Shown here piece after piece: positions 1 through 5,972 of a stretch of DNA of 5,972 bases. Below the pieces are notes generated by a model. That model was not told where the DNA came from. It saw only the letters and a program-made list of their open reading frames with translations, and ran no database searches. Numbering within the stretch: the stretch's first letter is position 1; each line of letters opens with the position of its first letter. A program made the position numbers and the translations under genes. The stretch is from Alphaproteobacteria bacterium (GTDB lineage: Bacteria > Pseudomonadota > Alphaproteobacteria > UBA828), in NCBI GenBank assembly GCA_018668475.1, contig JABJCZ010000321.1, forward strand, positions 1-5,972. The letters run 5' to 3'.

Positions 1-917
1 CCGTGGACGCCCCGCCCAGCCTCGGTCAGGGGCTGAGGCGTGCGAATGCCCGCGACAACATCTTCACCCTGCGCATTGATCAGAAACTCACCGTAGACAG
101 CATTTTCGCCGGTTGAAGGATTCCGCGTAAACGCCACGCCGGTCGCGCAGTCATCACCCATATTGCCAAACACCATGGCCTGAATAGTCACCGCCGTGCC
201 CCAGGCCTGCGGAATTCCGTGAAGCTTGCGGTAAGTGATTGCTCGCGCGTTCATCCAACTATCGAGCACAGCGCCAATGGCCCCCCAGAGCTGGGCGTGG
301 GGGTCCTGCGGAAAAGGCTTACCAAGGCGCGATTTCACCATGGCCTTGTAGGCCTCAATAAGTAGCCGCCAGTCCTCGGCTGCCATGTCGGTATCAAGGT
401 AGTAGCCGCGCTCTTCCTTGTGGCGCTCCAGTAAATCTTCGAACGCCTGATGCTCAACGCCAAGCACCACATCGCCATACATCTGGATGAAGCGGCGATA
501 GCTGTCATAGGCAAAGCGCGCATCACCGGTGCGCGCCGCCAGCCCTTCCACGGTAGCATCGTTGAGCCCGAGGTTGAGCACCGTATCCATCATCCCTGGC
601 ATAGACGCTCGCGCACCCGAGCGCACAGAAAGCAGCAGCGCATTGGATGCATCACCAAAGGTCTTGCCGACAATTTTCTCAACTGCCGCCAGCCCCGCCT
701 TCACATCCTCGCGCAGCCCATCCGGCAGGGTTTTGTCGCCTTCGTAATAGGCATTGCATACGTCAGTGGTAATGGTGAAACCGGGCGGTACCGGCAGGCC
801 GAGGGTTGCCATTTCAGCAAGGTTCGCCCCTTTGCCGCCCAGCAGGTCGCGCAAGTCACTGCGCCCTTCCGCCGTGCCGCCGCCAAAGGAATAGACCCAC
901 TTCGCTCCGGTGCCCAT
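1..917 (-). CDS. ppdK: Pyruvate, phosphate dikinase, N-terminal part (runs off window)
   Basis: PPDK interconverts ATP + pyruvate + Pi and AMP + PEP + PPi in the cytoplasm. The first 305 codons are present, about a third of the usual ~880-900 aa; the rest lies beyond position 1. Visible family blocks are the opening FGGG near residue 11, [12 protein letters not shown] (25-36) and [11 protein letters not shown] (41-51) of the nucleotide-binding domain, [16 protein letters not shown] (97-112), and the later run [12 protein letters not shown] (260-271) followed by [19 protein letters not shown] (276-294). The His-containing swivel domain and the PEP-binding TIM barrel are outside the window. The ATG at 915-917 is chosen because it starts right at the family N-terminus and has AAGG (927-930) nine bases upstream, inside the end of glyS. 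It begins only 5 nt after the glyS stop, so the two are surely co-transcribed and probably translationally coupled. The reading frame is intact, with no sign of decay. Family assignment is very secure; the physiological direction of the reaction is not shown by sequence. Confidence 0.97.
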   Translation of the reverse strand, partial: MGTGAKWVYSFGGGTAEGRSDLRDLLGGKGANLAEMATLGLPVPPGFTITTDVCNAYYEGDKTLPDGLREDVKAGLAAVEKIVGKTFGDASNALLLSVRSGARASMPGMMDTVLNLGLNDATVEGLAARTGDARFAYDSYRRFIQMYGDVVLGVEHQAFEDLLERHKEERGYYLDTDMAAEDWRLLIEAYKAMVKSRLGKPFPQDPHAQLWGAIGAVLDSWMNARAITYRKLHGIPQAWGTAVTIQAMVFGNMGDDCATGVAFTRNPSTGENAVYGEFLINAQGEDVVAGIRTPQPLTEAGRGVH

Positions 918-922
918 GGCTC

Positions 923-2998
923 TCAACCTTCGATTTTTGAAAAGTCGGCAACCCGATCGAGCGTGTCGCGAACGCTGGCGAGCAGTTTCAGTCTGTTTTC
1001 GCGCAAAACCGGTGCATCGGCATTAACTGTCACGCCATCGAAGAAAGCATCTACCGGGCCCCGGAGTTGCGCCATGGCGGCCATCGCGCCGGTAAAATTC
1101 TCAGCCACCAGTGCCGCATCTGTTCCCGGCCCGGTCACATCGATCTTCGCGATCAGGTTCTTCTCCGCCACCTCGACGAGCTGTTCGGCATCAACGTCGC
1201 CCGTGAACGAGCGCCCGTCCTTCTTTTCCTCGATACGGAGGATATTGGCCGCACGCTTGTAGGCTGTGAGCAGATTAGCCCCGTCTTCGCCTGCAATAAA
1301 TGCACTAAGCGCGTCGACCCGCACCATCAGGCGCACCAGGTCATCCTCGTTGCCCAGCGCAAACACAGCCGCGACCAGATCGTGACGAACTCCGCGCTCC
1401 CGCAGGTGAACCTTCAGCCGGTCAGCAAAAAATTCAAGCAGCCCATCAACCACGTCGCCCGCCTGACTTTCGATCTGTACCGCGTTGTCGTAACGCGACA
1501 GGGCGTCGGCAAATAGCTTCTTGAGCGGCAGGCGAAGATTGTTCTCCAGCACCAGTCGGATCACGCCAAGGGCAGCGCGGCGCAATGCAAACGGGTCTTT
1601 GGAGCCGGTCGGTTTTTCATCAATGGCGAAAAAACCCACCAGCGTGTCGATTTTGTCGGCCAACGCAACGGCTACACTCTCGGGCGCGCTTGGACAGGCA
1701 TCACCGGGCCCTTGCGGACGATAGTGATCGCTGATGGCCTGTGCGACCGCCTCATCCTCACCGGCGTGACGGGCATAGTAGGCGCCCATAATGCCTTGCA
1801 GATCCGGGAACTCCCCAACCATCGCCGTCACGAGATCCGCCTTGGCGAGCTTGGCGGCGCGAATGGCGCGAACGCCGTTTGCATCGGGCACGAACTTGCT
1901 GAGGTCAGCCGAGAGCGCCGCAATACGCCGCACCTTGTCGCCGAGCGAGCCCAGTTTGGCGTGGAATACCATGCCGGAGAGCGCCGGCAACCCGGCCTCG
2001 AGCCCGGCCTTCAGATCCTGATCCCAGAAGAAGCGCGCATCGGACAGGCGGGCGCGCAGCACCCGCTCGTTACCCGCAACAATCGCGGCCCCGGCATCTG
2101 TCGTCTCGATGTTGGAGACCAGCACGAAGCGCGGGGCAAGCTTGCCAGCCGCATCGCGCAGCGCGAAATATTTCTGGTGCTTGCGCATGGCCGAGACCAG
2201 CGCTTCTTCCGGCACCGCCAAGAACGCCTCATCAAACCCGCCAACCAACGGGGTCGGCCATTCATTCAGCCCGGCATTCTCCGCCAGCAGCGCGGGGTCA
2301 TCTTCCAGCACGAGTCCTTCAGCTTCAGCCAATGCAAGTGCACCGGTCCAGATGGCGTCCTTACGGTCTTTCGGATCAAGCATGACCTTGGCCGCGAGCA
2401 ATTTTCTGCGGTAGTCATTGGCGTCCGCGACCTGGAATGAACCCGGCGCCATAAAGCGATGGCCGTGGGTGATATTGCCGGCGCGCAAGTGGCCAAACTC
2501 AAACGGCACCACCACGCCGTCAAATTGGCAGAGGATGGCATGGAGCGGGCGCACCCAGCGCAGCGCATGCTGGCCCCAGCGCATGGACTTCGCCCAGAAA
2601 ACGGCCGTCAACGCGTCGGACAGCAGGTCGCCAAGCACCGCCGCCGTCTCACGGCCGGCCTCTTCACTGACCGCAAACCAGACGGCGCCCTTCGGCGTGT
2701 CCCGCTGCTCGCACTGCTCCAGCGTCAATCCGACCGACTTGAGAAACCCTTCAACGGCCTGTTCCGGCGCCCCGACCTTGGGACCCTTGCGCTCAACCTT
2801 GATATCGGGCTGACGTGTGGGCAAGCCATCAACCATCAATACGAGGCGGCGCGGCGTCACGTAGCTCACCGCGTCTCCGATGTCGAGCCGGGCTTCCTTC
2901 AGGCGATCAACAACCGCCTTTTTAAGATCGTCGGCGGCCCGTGCTTGCATGCGGGCGGGAATTTCCTCCGAAAAAAGCTCAAGCAACAATCCGGCCAT
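923..2998 (-). CDS. glyS: Glycine--tRNA ligase beta subunit
   Basis: Beta subunit of the bacterial alpha2-beta2 glycyl-tRNA synthetase; it binds tRNA-Gly and supports the alpha subunit that makes glycyl-adenylate. At 691 aa it is full length for the family. Seen in order: N-terminal [14 protein letters not shown] (4-17), VERKGP (68-73), KSMRWG (137-142), the [20 protein letters not shown] block (309-328), [16 protein letters not shown] (345-360), [20 protein letters not shown] (386-405), [12 protein letters not shown] (422-433), [15 protein letters not shown] (445-459), then [19 protein letters not shown] (463-481). The C-terminal third, with NILRIEEKK (585-593), fits the DALR-type anticodon-binding domain. 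The ATG at 2996-2998 is preceded by GGAGGG (3006-3011) with 7-nt spacing, a near-ideal ribosome binding site formed by the last codons of glyQ. Only 3 nt separate the two, which fits balanced subunit production. No truncation or frameshift. Confidence 0.98.
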   Translation of the reverse strand: MAGLLLELFSEEIPARMQARAADDLKKAVVDRLKEARLDIGDAVSYVTPRRLVLMVDGLPTRQPDIKVERKGPKVGAPEQAVEGFLKSVGLTLEQCEQRDTPKGAVWFAVSEEAGRETAAVLGDLLSDALTAVFWAKSMRWGQHALRWVRPLHAILCQFDGVVVPFEFGHLRAGNITHGHRFMAPGSFQVADANDYRRKLLAAKVMLDPKDRKDAIWTGALALAEAEGLVLEDDPALLAENAGLNEWPTPLVGGFDEAFLAVPEEALVSAMRKHQKYFALRDAAGKLAPRFVLVSNIETTDAGAAIVAGNERVLRARLSDARFFWDQDLKAGLEAGLPALSGMVFHAKLGSLGDKVRRIAALSADLSKFVPDANGVRAIRAAKLAKADLVTAMVGEFPDLQGIMGAYYARHAGEDEAVAQAISDHYRPQGPGDACPSAPESVAVALADKIDTLVGFFAIDEKPTGSKDPFALRRAALGVIRLVLENNLRLPLKKLFADALSRYDNAVQIESQAGDVVDGLLEFFADRLKVHLRERGVRHDLVAAVFALGNEDDLVRLMVRVDALSAFIAGEDGANLLTAYKRAANILRIEEKKDGRSFTGDVDAEQLVEVAEKNLIAKIDVTGPGTDAALVAENFTGAMAAMAQLRGPVDAFFDGVTVNADAPVLRENRLKLLASVRDTLDRVADFSKIEG

Positions 2999-3001
2999 GG
3001 C

Positions 3002-3898
3002 TCAACCCTCCGCCGCGCGGCCCGCAAGCCACGCTTCGCAGCAGCCTTTGGCAAGGGCGCGCACACGGCCGATATAGGCAGCCCGTTCGGTCACGCTGAT
3101 CACGCCGCGCGCATCCAGCAAATTGAACAGGTGGCTCGACTTCATGCATTGGTCGTAGGCCGGTAGAGCAAGGCCCGTGCCCTGCGCCAACAACGCCTGA
3201 CATTCGCGTTCAGCATCGGCAAAGTGGCGCGTCAGCCGCTCGGTGTCGGCGTGCTCAAAGTTGAAGGCGGAAAACTCTTGCTCGGCCCGCAGGAACACGT
3301 CGCCATAACTGACAGCTCCCGGGCCTTCTACGCCGTTCCAGTCGAGGTCATAGACGTTGTCGACGCCCTGCACATACATGGCAAGACGCTCGAGCCCGTA
3401 GGTGATTTCGACCGAAACCGGATTGCAGTCGATGCCGCCGACCTGTTGGAAATAGGTAAATTGAGTGACTTCCATGCCGTCACACCAAACCTCCCAGCCA
3501 AGCCCCCAAGCGCCCAGCGTCGGGCTCTCCCAATCATCCTCGACGAAGCGGATATCGTGCGCCATCACGTCAATTCCGAGTCGCTCTAGGGACGCCAGAT
3601 ATAGCGCCTGCACATCGTCTGGCGATGGTTTGAGGATGACCTGAAACTGGTAGTAATGCTGAAGCCGGTTCGGATTCTCGCCGTAGCGGCCATCGGTCGG
3701 CCGGCGTGAGGGCTGCACATAGGCCGCGCGCCACGGGTCAGGCCCAAGGCTGCGCAAAGTGGTCGCCGGATGGAACGTGCCAGCACCGACCTCAAGGTCA
3801 TAGGGTTGCAGCACCACACACCCCTGGTCCGCCCAGAACGACTGAAGCGAGAGGATGAGTGACTGAAAAGAGGTATTTGCCTTGGACCGAGCGCTCAT
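3002..3898 (-). CDS. glyQ: Glycine--tRNA ligase alpha subunit
   Basis: Alpha subunit of the two-subunit glycyl-tRNA synthetase, a class II enzyme carrying the active site for glycine activation with ATP. At 298 aa it is close to E. coli GlyQ (about 303 aa) and co-linear with it from memory. Hallmark segments: [14 protein letters not shown] (31-44), [20 protein letters not shown] (58-77), [13 protein letters not shown] (81-93), [20 protein letters not shown] (114-133), [20 protein letters not shown] (135-154), [17 protein letters not shown] (164-180), and [15 protein letters not shown] (258-272). The ATG at 3896-3898 puts the FQSLIL start block at the expected place and no alternative start is nearby. 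No convincing Shine-Dalgarno sequence precedes it, unlike the strong site of glyS just downstream. It is the first gene of glyQ-glyS-ppdK, with a candidate promoter and inverted repeat in the 115-nt gap upstream. The reading frame is intact. Confidence 0.98.
   Translation of the reverse strand: MSARSKANTSFQSLILSLQSFWADQGCVVLQPYDLEVGAGTFHPATTLRSLGPDPWRAAYVQPSRRPTDGRYGENPNRLQHYYQFQVILKPSPDDVQALYLASLERLGIDVMAHDIRFVEDDWESPTLGAWGLGWEVWCDGMEVTQFTYFQQVGGIDCNPVSVEITYGLERLAMYVQGVDNVYDLDWNGVEGPGAVSYGDVFLRAEQEFSAFNFEHADTERLTRHFADAERECQALLAQGTGLALPAYDQCMKSSHLFNLLDARGVISVTERAAYIGRVRALAKGCCEAWLAGRAAEG
3006..3011 (-). promoter_or_regulatory. Ribosome binding site of glyS inside the end of glyQ
   Basis: GGAGGG on the minus strand, 7 nt before the glyS ATG and overlapping the final Glu-Gly codons and so the end of glyQ. 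It fixes the glyS start and suggests that ribosomes finishing glyQ reinitiate on glyS. Confidence 0.8.
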
Positions 3899-3930
3899 GG
3901 GTGCCGTGCAACAACAGGTGTTGGTTCGGG

Positions 3931-3958
3931 CCGCAACCTATCGACCGGCCCGTTGCGG
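3931..3958. repeat. Inverted repeat CCGCAAC/GTTGCGG across the glyQ promoter
   Basis: Perfect 7-bp arms, CCGCAAC at 3931-3937 and GTTGCGG at 3952-3958, are separated by 14 bp. The arm centres are 21 bp apart, about two helical turns. One arm covers part of the candidate -10 and the other abuts the -35. This is the geometry of a repressor operator; a hairpin is less likely because most of the repeat would lie upstream of the predicted transcript start. The regulator is unknown, and chance cannot be excluded for arms this short. Confidence 0.4.
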
Positions 3959-3963
3959 GTCAA
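3935..3963 (-). promoter_or_regulatory. Candidate sigma-70 promoter of glyQ-glyS-ppdK
   Basis: On the minus strand TTGACC (3958-3963) matches the -35 consensus at five of six positions and is followed by exactly 17 bp and then TAGGTT (3935-3940) as a weak -10 (three of six). Transcription would begin near 3928, giving a leader of about 30 nt before the glyQ ATG. In alphaproteobacteria the -10 element is often poorly conserved while TTGAC is the better signal, so this is plausible but unproven. An inverted repeat overlaps it. Confidence 0.4.
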
Positions 3964-4013
3964 CGCCGAAGCGCCTCGCCATATATCCGAATTGACCAAA
4001 AACCGGCCATTAA

Positions 4014-4247
4014 TCAGCTATAGGGGCAATCGTCCCGGCCACAATTGACCAGTTTATCAGCCGCGAGATAGTGACCACAGGCGGCACACTTCACCATATC
4101 CTGCGAATCGATGGAGCCGGACGCCTTATCGCCATCCACCTGCTTTTCGCGTTTCGCCTTGATACGGCCCGCTGCCTTGAAGCCGTACCAGACGACGACA
4201 ATGATCACGATTAGTACGAGGATTTTCTGAAAGCTAAAACCGAACAT
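4014..4247 (-). CDS. Small membrane-anchored zinc-ribbon-like protein (PP0621-like)
   Basis: A 77-aa protein with one hydrophobic segment at residues about 9-22 (ILVLIVIIVVVWYGF region), then a basic stretch (R28 to K35), a short polar linker, and a C-terminal cysteine module MVKCAACGHY...CGRDDCPY. The four cysteines are at 54, 57, 69 and 74 (C-x2-C-x11-C-x4-C), as expected for a small zinc ribbon. The charge pattern predicts an anchor with the cysteine tail in the cytoplasm. The arrangement resembles small PP0621-type proteins of Proteobacteria; I base this on memory of the family layout, not a search, and no function is established. The ATG at 4245-4247 has no clear Shine-Dalgarno sequence. 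A candidate promoter lies 40-70 nt upstream. The N-terminal half is related to the 44-aa protein encoded immediately before it. It sits directly upstream of glyQ, but a link to glycyl-tRNA synthetase is only positional. Confidence 0.85.
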   Translation of the reverse strand: MFGFSFQKILVLIVIIVVVWYGFKAAGRIKAKREKQVDGDKASGSIDSQDMVKCAACGHYLAADKLVNCGRDDCPYS

Positions 4248-4286
4248 AAATTATCGCTTGAAAGCGCCCTTGATTAAGTCTGTGAG

Positions 4287-4315
4287 ATATTGAATTCAGG
4301 TCCGGAACCAGTCAA
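4287..4315 (-). promoter_or_regulatory. Candidate sigma-70 promoter of the 77-aa zinc-ribbon gene
   Basis: Minus-strand TTGACT (4310-4315) is followed by 17 bp and CAATAT (4287-4292). The -35 matches five of six consensus bases and the -10 three of six. Predicted start near 4280, leaving about 33 nt of leader. Between that point and the ATG lies a short dyad, CGCTTTCAAGCG (4255-4266), able to form a 4-bp stem with a four-base loop where a Shine-Dalgarno would normally be. Support is by sequence pattern only. Confidence 0.4.
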
Positions 4316-4340
4316 CAAATGTACGGTGCAATAGCTCGCG

Positions 4341-4475
4341 TTATGCTTCTTCGTCGCGCGCCAGTGCCTCGGCTTTATCCGCCCGTATCTTGCTACGACG
4401 GCTAATGGCTTTAAAGCCAAACCAGACCACTCCAATAATCACCGCCAGAACAAGAAGTTTCATGGGTGAAAACAT
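4341..4475 (-). CDS. 44-aa single-pass membrane protein, paralogous to the downstream zinc-ribbon protein
   Basis: A very short gene with translation beginning MFSPMKLLVLAVIIGVVWFG and ending RDEEA. Residues about 7-20 form one membrane segment, followed by a basic stretch (K22 to K29) and an acidic tail, so the tail is predicted cytoplasmic. GGAGGT at 4480-4485, four bases before the ATG, is the best ribosome binding site in the window and strongly supports real translation; it selects Met1 over Met5, which would be 16 nt away. Over 21 aligned residues starting at its Lys6 and at Lys8 of the 77-aa protein, 15 are identical, including VVW-x-GFKA. It ends before the cysteine module of its relative, and the DNA after its stop contains no CxxC remnant in the two frames I read. 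Synonymous codons differ widely, so any duplication is old. Function is unknown. It could be a stand-alone partner of the 77-aa protein or a reduced copy on its way out, though the ribosome site argues against decay. Confidence 0.8.
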   Translation of the reverse strand: MFSPMKLLVLAVIIGVVWFGFKAISRRSKIRADKAEALARDEEA

Positions 4476-4479
4476 TAGC

Positions 4480-4485
4480 ACCTCC
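4480..4485 (-). promoter_or_regulatory. Strong Shine-Dalgarno of the 44-aa gene
   Basis: Minus-strand GGAGGT lies four bases before the ATG at 4473-4475. It is nearly complementary to the 16S rRNA tail and is the main evidence that this short frame is translated. It also decides between the two in-frame ATGs. Confidence 0.8.
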
Positions 4486-4601
4486 ACGCCGCCTGACCCC
4501 GAAAGCCGGACAACAGTTTATGATCTCAAATAGCCGTAAAACAGTATCTGCCGCTGTTCGCGGTTGTCCTTGGCGGCGTCGGCAGTAGCCACCTGTGCCG
4601 C

Positions 4602-4630
4602 ATAGTCTTTTGTCCGGGGCGGCGGGTCAA
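4602..4630 (-). promoter_or_regulatory. Candidate sigma-70 promoter upstream of the 44-aa gene
   Basis: Minus-strand TTGACC (4625-4630) is followed by 17 bp and GACTAT (4602-4607). The -35 matches five of six bases, the -10 three of six. The -35 hexamer is identical to that proposed for glyQ, with identical spacing. A start near 4595 would give a leader of about 120 nt. Pattern evidence only. Confidence 0.35.
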
Positions 4631-4657
4631 GTCCCCGATGTTAGTCAGGTAGTTGGG

Positions 4658-5542
4658 CTACAACCCAAATCGGCTCCACAACGCGCGGGCTTCAACCGCT
4701 GAAAGCACACCGTCAACGAACCCGCCCGCGGCATCGGCATAGTCTGAATCACCACTAAGCGGACTGCCGATGGCGCCGCCAGCCAGGGCACCGAAGCGGC
4801 GGCGCAACCAACCCCGCCGGGGCCCGATACGCCGCAGACGCACATCTTCACCGAACCGTTCCTTGAGAACCGCGGCCATTTCTCCGAGCCCATCAGCCAG
4901 CCCGTGACTGACAGCCTCGCGCCCCAACCAGAACTCACCCGAAAAAAGAGCGTCCTCTTCGCCCTTCAGGCGCTGGCCGCGCCGCGCCCGGACAACATCT
5001 TTGAAATTTTCATGAATTTGGTCCTGCACCGCACGCAGGCGCTGGATATCCTCTTCGCGTTCCGGGCGGAACGGATCAAGCAATGATTTGCGGTCCCCGG
5101 CGGTATACATCCGGCGCTCAATACCGAGTTTCTCGATGGCGCCGGCAAAGCCGAAGCCCGCGTAAATCACACCTATCGAGCCCACAATCGAGTTGGGATC
5201 GACAAAAACTTCGTCTGCCGAGATCGCCAGCCAGTAACCGCCAGACGCGGCGACATCCTCAACGAACGCCATAATCGGCACATTCTTTTTGCGCGCCATA
5301 TGCCGAATTCGCTGGTGGATCAGCGCCGACTGCGCCGGCGAGCCGCCCGGCGAATTGATGACGAGCGCCACAGCTTTCAACCCCTTCAGTCGAAACGCGC
5401 GCTCAAGCGAAGGGCGCAACCCGTCATCAGTCAATCCGGCCCGCATCAATCCGGCACGGCCGATTGTGCCCTCAAGGCGCACAACTGCCACCACCGGAGG
5501 CGGGCGATGGAAGGCCAACATTGAAAATATCCGTGGCAACAC
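4658..5542 (-). CDS. S49 family serine peptidase (SppA/SohB-like, short soluble form)
   Basis: Serine peptidase of the signal-peptide-peptidase A clan, which cleaves leftover signal peptides or other membrane-associated peptides with a Ser-Lys dyad. The 294-aa protein shows VVAVVRLEGTIG (17-28), the INSPGG substrate/oxyanion block (62-67) followed by SPAQS, VEDVAASGGYWLA (94-106) with Ser100 as nucleophile, DPNSIVGSIGVI (115-126), and AGDRKSLLDPFRP (148-160) with Lys152 as general base. The 52-residue Ser-Lys spacing equals that of B. subtilis SppA (Ser147/Lys199, as I recall). Unlike SppA or SohB there is no N-terminal hydrophobic anchor: the first 16 residues are MLPRIF...RPPP, so a cytoplasmic location is likely. 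The C-terminal ~50 residues are arginine- and glycine-rich and not recognised. The start is a GTG at 5540-5542, chosen because AAGGAG (5551-5556) lies 8 nt before it; Met8 lacks a site. It begins 3 nt after the methyltransferase stop, so the two are co-expressed. Confidence 0.93.
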   Translation of the reverse strand: MLPRIFSMLAFHRPPPVVAVVRLEGTIGRAGLMRAGLTDDGLRPSLERAFRLKGLKAVALVINSPGGSPAQSALIHQRIRHMARKKNVPIMAFVEDVAASGGYWLAISADEVFVDPNSIVGSIGVIYAGFGFAGAIEKLGIERRMYTAGDRKSLLDPFRPEREEDIQRLRAVQDQIHENFKDVVRARRGQRLKGEEDALFSGEFWLGREAVSHGLADGLGEMAAVLKERFGEDVRLRRIGPRRGWLRRRFGALAGGAIGSPLSGDSDYADAAGGFVDGVLSAVEARALWSRFGL

Positions 5543-5545
5543 GGT

Positions 5546-5972
5546 CTAAACTCCTTCCTCAGAGGAAACCGGTGTATCACGCAGCGGCAGCGGCGCACCG
5601 GCTCGTAGAATAGCATCAGCGGCGTCAGTATAGCCGTCTCCCTTACCGTGAAGCACCAACCCGCCAACCAGCCGCATGGCGCCACGACTACCGGCACGGG
5701 CCTGCACGATGACGCGTTTGGCCGGCCGTGCGCCGGGACCAAATGGATCACGCGGCCACAGCGGGAAAACCGTTACATCTCCGGCGCACCCATCCAGATG
5801 ATCCAGCAATTCGGCGAGCCGCTCGGCCCGGTGAATCAGTGTGAAACTGGCACCAGGACGGGCCATGCGCAGTGCAAAGGCCACCCACGCCGCAAGCCCG
5901 CCATCGGCCTGAATGTGCGCCTGCGCCCGACCCGCATGGCCGGGCGACGTCGCGTGCGAGGCTTCAAAATAG
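5546..5972 (-). CDS. TrmN6-like RNA adenine-N6 methyltransferase, C-terminal part (COG4123)
   Basis: C-terminal 141 residues of a class I SAM-dependent methyltransferase; the N-terminus with the SAM-binding motif lies beyond position 5972. In this family the catalytic NPPY motif is followed by F(D/E); the visible frame opens exactly with Tyr-Phe-Glu, so the window appears to cut inside NPPY. Further family features are the AHIQADGGLAAWVAFALRM helix, RPGASFTLIHRAERLAELL (methyltransferase core strand and helix), VFPLWPRDPFGPGARPAKRV and the late GGLVLHGKGDGYTDAADAIL segment typical of alphaproteobacterial members. The E. coli relative modifies A37 of tRNA-Val1; the RNA target here is inferred, not shown. 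The frame runs open to the window edge, so the GTG at 5882-5884 is internal and not the start. It ends 3 nt before the S49 peptidase GTG. Confidence 0.88.
   Translation of the reverse strand, partial: YFEASHATSPGHAGRAQAHIQADGGLAAWVAFALRMARPGASFTLIHRAERLAELLDHLDGCAGDVTVFPLWPRDPFGPGARPAKRVIVQARAGSRGAMRLVGGLVLHGKGDGYTDAADAILRAGAPLPLRDTPVSSEEGV
5551..5556 (-). promoter_or_regulatory. Ribosome binding site that selects the GTG start of the S49 gene
   Basis: Minus-strand AAGGAG overlaps the last codons of the methyltransferase gene and lies 8 nt before GTG at 5540-5542. No comparable site precedes the next in-frame ATG, so GTG is preferred over a shorter protein. Confidence 0.75.

Larger units (their letters stand above)
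4476..4657 (-). other. 182-nt intergenic leader between the S49 gene and the 44-aa gene
   Basis: No recognisable gene or RNA family. It holds a candidate promoter (4602-4630), the Shine-Dalgarno of the 44-aa gene, and a 40-codon open frame without ATG (4518-4640) whose translation looks protein-like (for example TKDYAAQVATADAAKDN) but has only an internal GTG without a ribosome site. If the promoter is used, the leader would be about 120 nt, long for so small a gene. I found only short, weak stems and no terminator with a T-run. Confidence 0.5.

Noticed and set aside
450..1262. 270-codon open frame on the plus strand
   Set aside because: It runs antisense to ppdK and glyS, both unmistakable. 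Its translation is rich in Arg, Ser, His and Ala as expected from reading GC-rich coding DNA backwards, and it has no family motif.
1712..2440. 242-codon plus-strand open frame
   Set aside because: Entirely antisense to glyS, with no recognisable domain; a by-product of the codon usage of glyS.
2459..3166. 235-codon plus-strand open frame
   Set aside because: Spans the glyS start and glyQ end in antisense; crossing two real genes with no motif of its own makes it a shadow.
3984..4013. Terminator-like GGCCGG followed by five T after the 77-aa gene
   Set aside because: GGCCGG is self-palindromic but offers no real stem-loop; pairing with the GGTC that follows needs a wobble and gives only 4 bp.
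4615..4637. Hairpin CGGGG/CCCCG after the S49 gene
   Set aside because: A 5-bp stem with a 13-nt loop and no T-run; it overlaps the candidate -35 and does not look like a terminator or riboswitch.
4653..4668. Possible terminator at the end of the S49 gene
   Set aside because: TTGGG/CCCAA can pair around the stop codon, but the stem is only 5 bp and no T-run follows on the minus strand.
5518..5520. ATG at codon 8 as the start of the S49 peptidase
   Set aside because: The GTG seven codons earlier has AAGGAG at 8-nt spacing, whereas this ATG has no ribosome site.
5446..5751. 101-codon minus-strand frame overlapping the S49 and methyltransferase genes
   Set aside because: It lies out of frame with two well-supported genes on the same strand, and its translation shows no family motif.

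Overview
The window looks like chromosomal core DNA from an alphaproteobacterium. The DNA is fairly GC-rich (roughly 60 % by eye). Every supported gene lies on the minus strand, and the order reads, in transcription direction: TrmN6-like methyltransferase, short S49 peptidase, two tiny membrane proteins, glyQ, glyS, ppdK. The two-subunit glycyl-tRNA synthetase and the closeness of the PPDK and S49 proteins to alphaproteobacterial forms support this placement. I cannot fix the genus, although the order resembles Rhodospirillales-like genomes as I remember them. I see no mobile element, CRISPR array, tRNA, rRNA or prophage gene.

Layout in transcription order, from high to low coordinates. At 5972-5546 is the C-terminal part of a TrmN6-type (COG4123) RNA adenine-N6 methyltransferase, cut by the window edge. 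It is followed after 3 nt by a 294-aa S49 serine peptidase with a Ser100/Lys152 dyad and no obvious membrane anchor. A 182-nt gap (4657-4476) holds a candidate promoter and leads into a 44-aa membrane protein gene (4475-4341) with a very strong ribosome binding site. After another 93 nt, also with a candidate promoter, comes a 77-aa protein (4247-4014) whose N-terminal membrane segment is clearly related to that of the 44-aa protein, but which adds a four-cysteine zinc-ribbon-like tail. A 115-nt gap with a third candidate promoter, overlapped by an inverted repeat, precedes glyQ (3898-3002). glyS (2998-923) follows after 3 nt and ppdK (917 to beyond position 1) after 5 nt.

glyQ-glyS-ppdK is almost certainly one transcription unit. 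Its shared logic may be chemical: GlyRS turns ATP into AMP and PPi while charging tRNA-Gly, and PPDK working in the ATP-forming direction consumes AMP and PPi together with PEP. The upstream methyltransferase-S49 pair is a second tightly packed unit. The least understood part is the 4014-4475 pair of small membrane proteins between the two units. The 44-aa gene is easily missed by annotation and is the best candidate for something not described before. The rest is conserved housekeeping DNA, and I do not see evidence of an exotic system.
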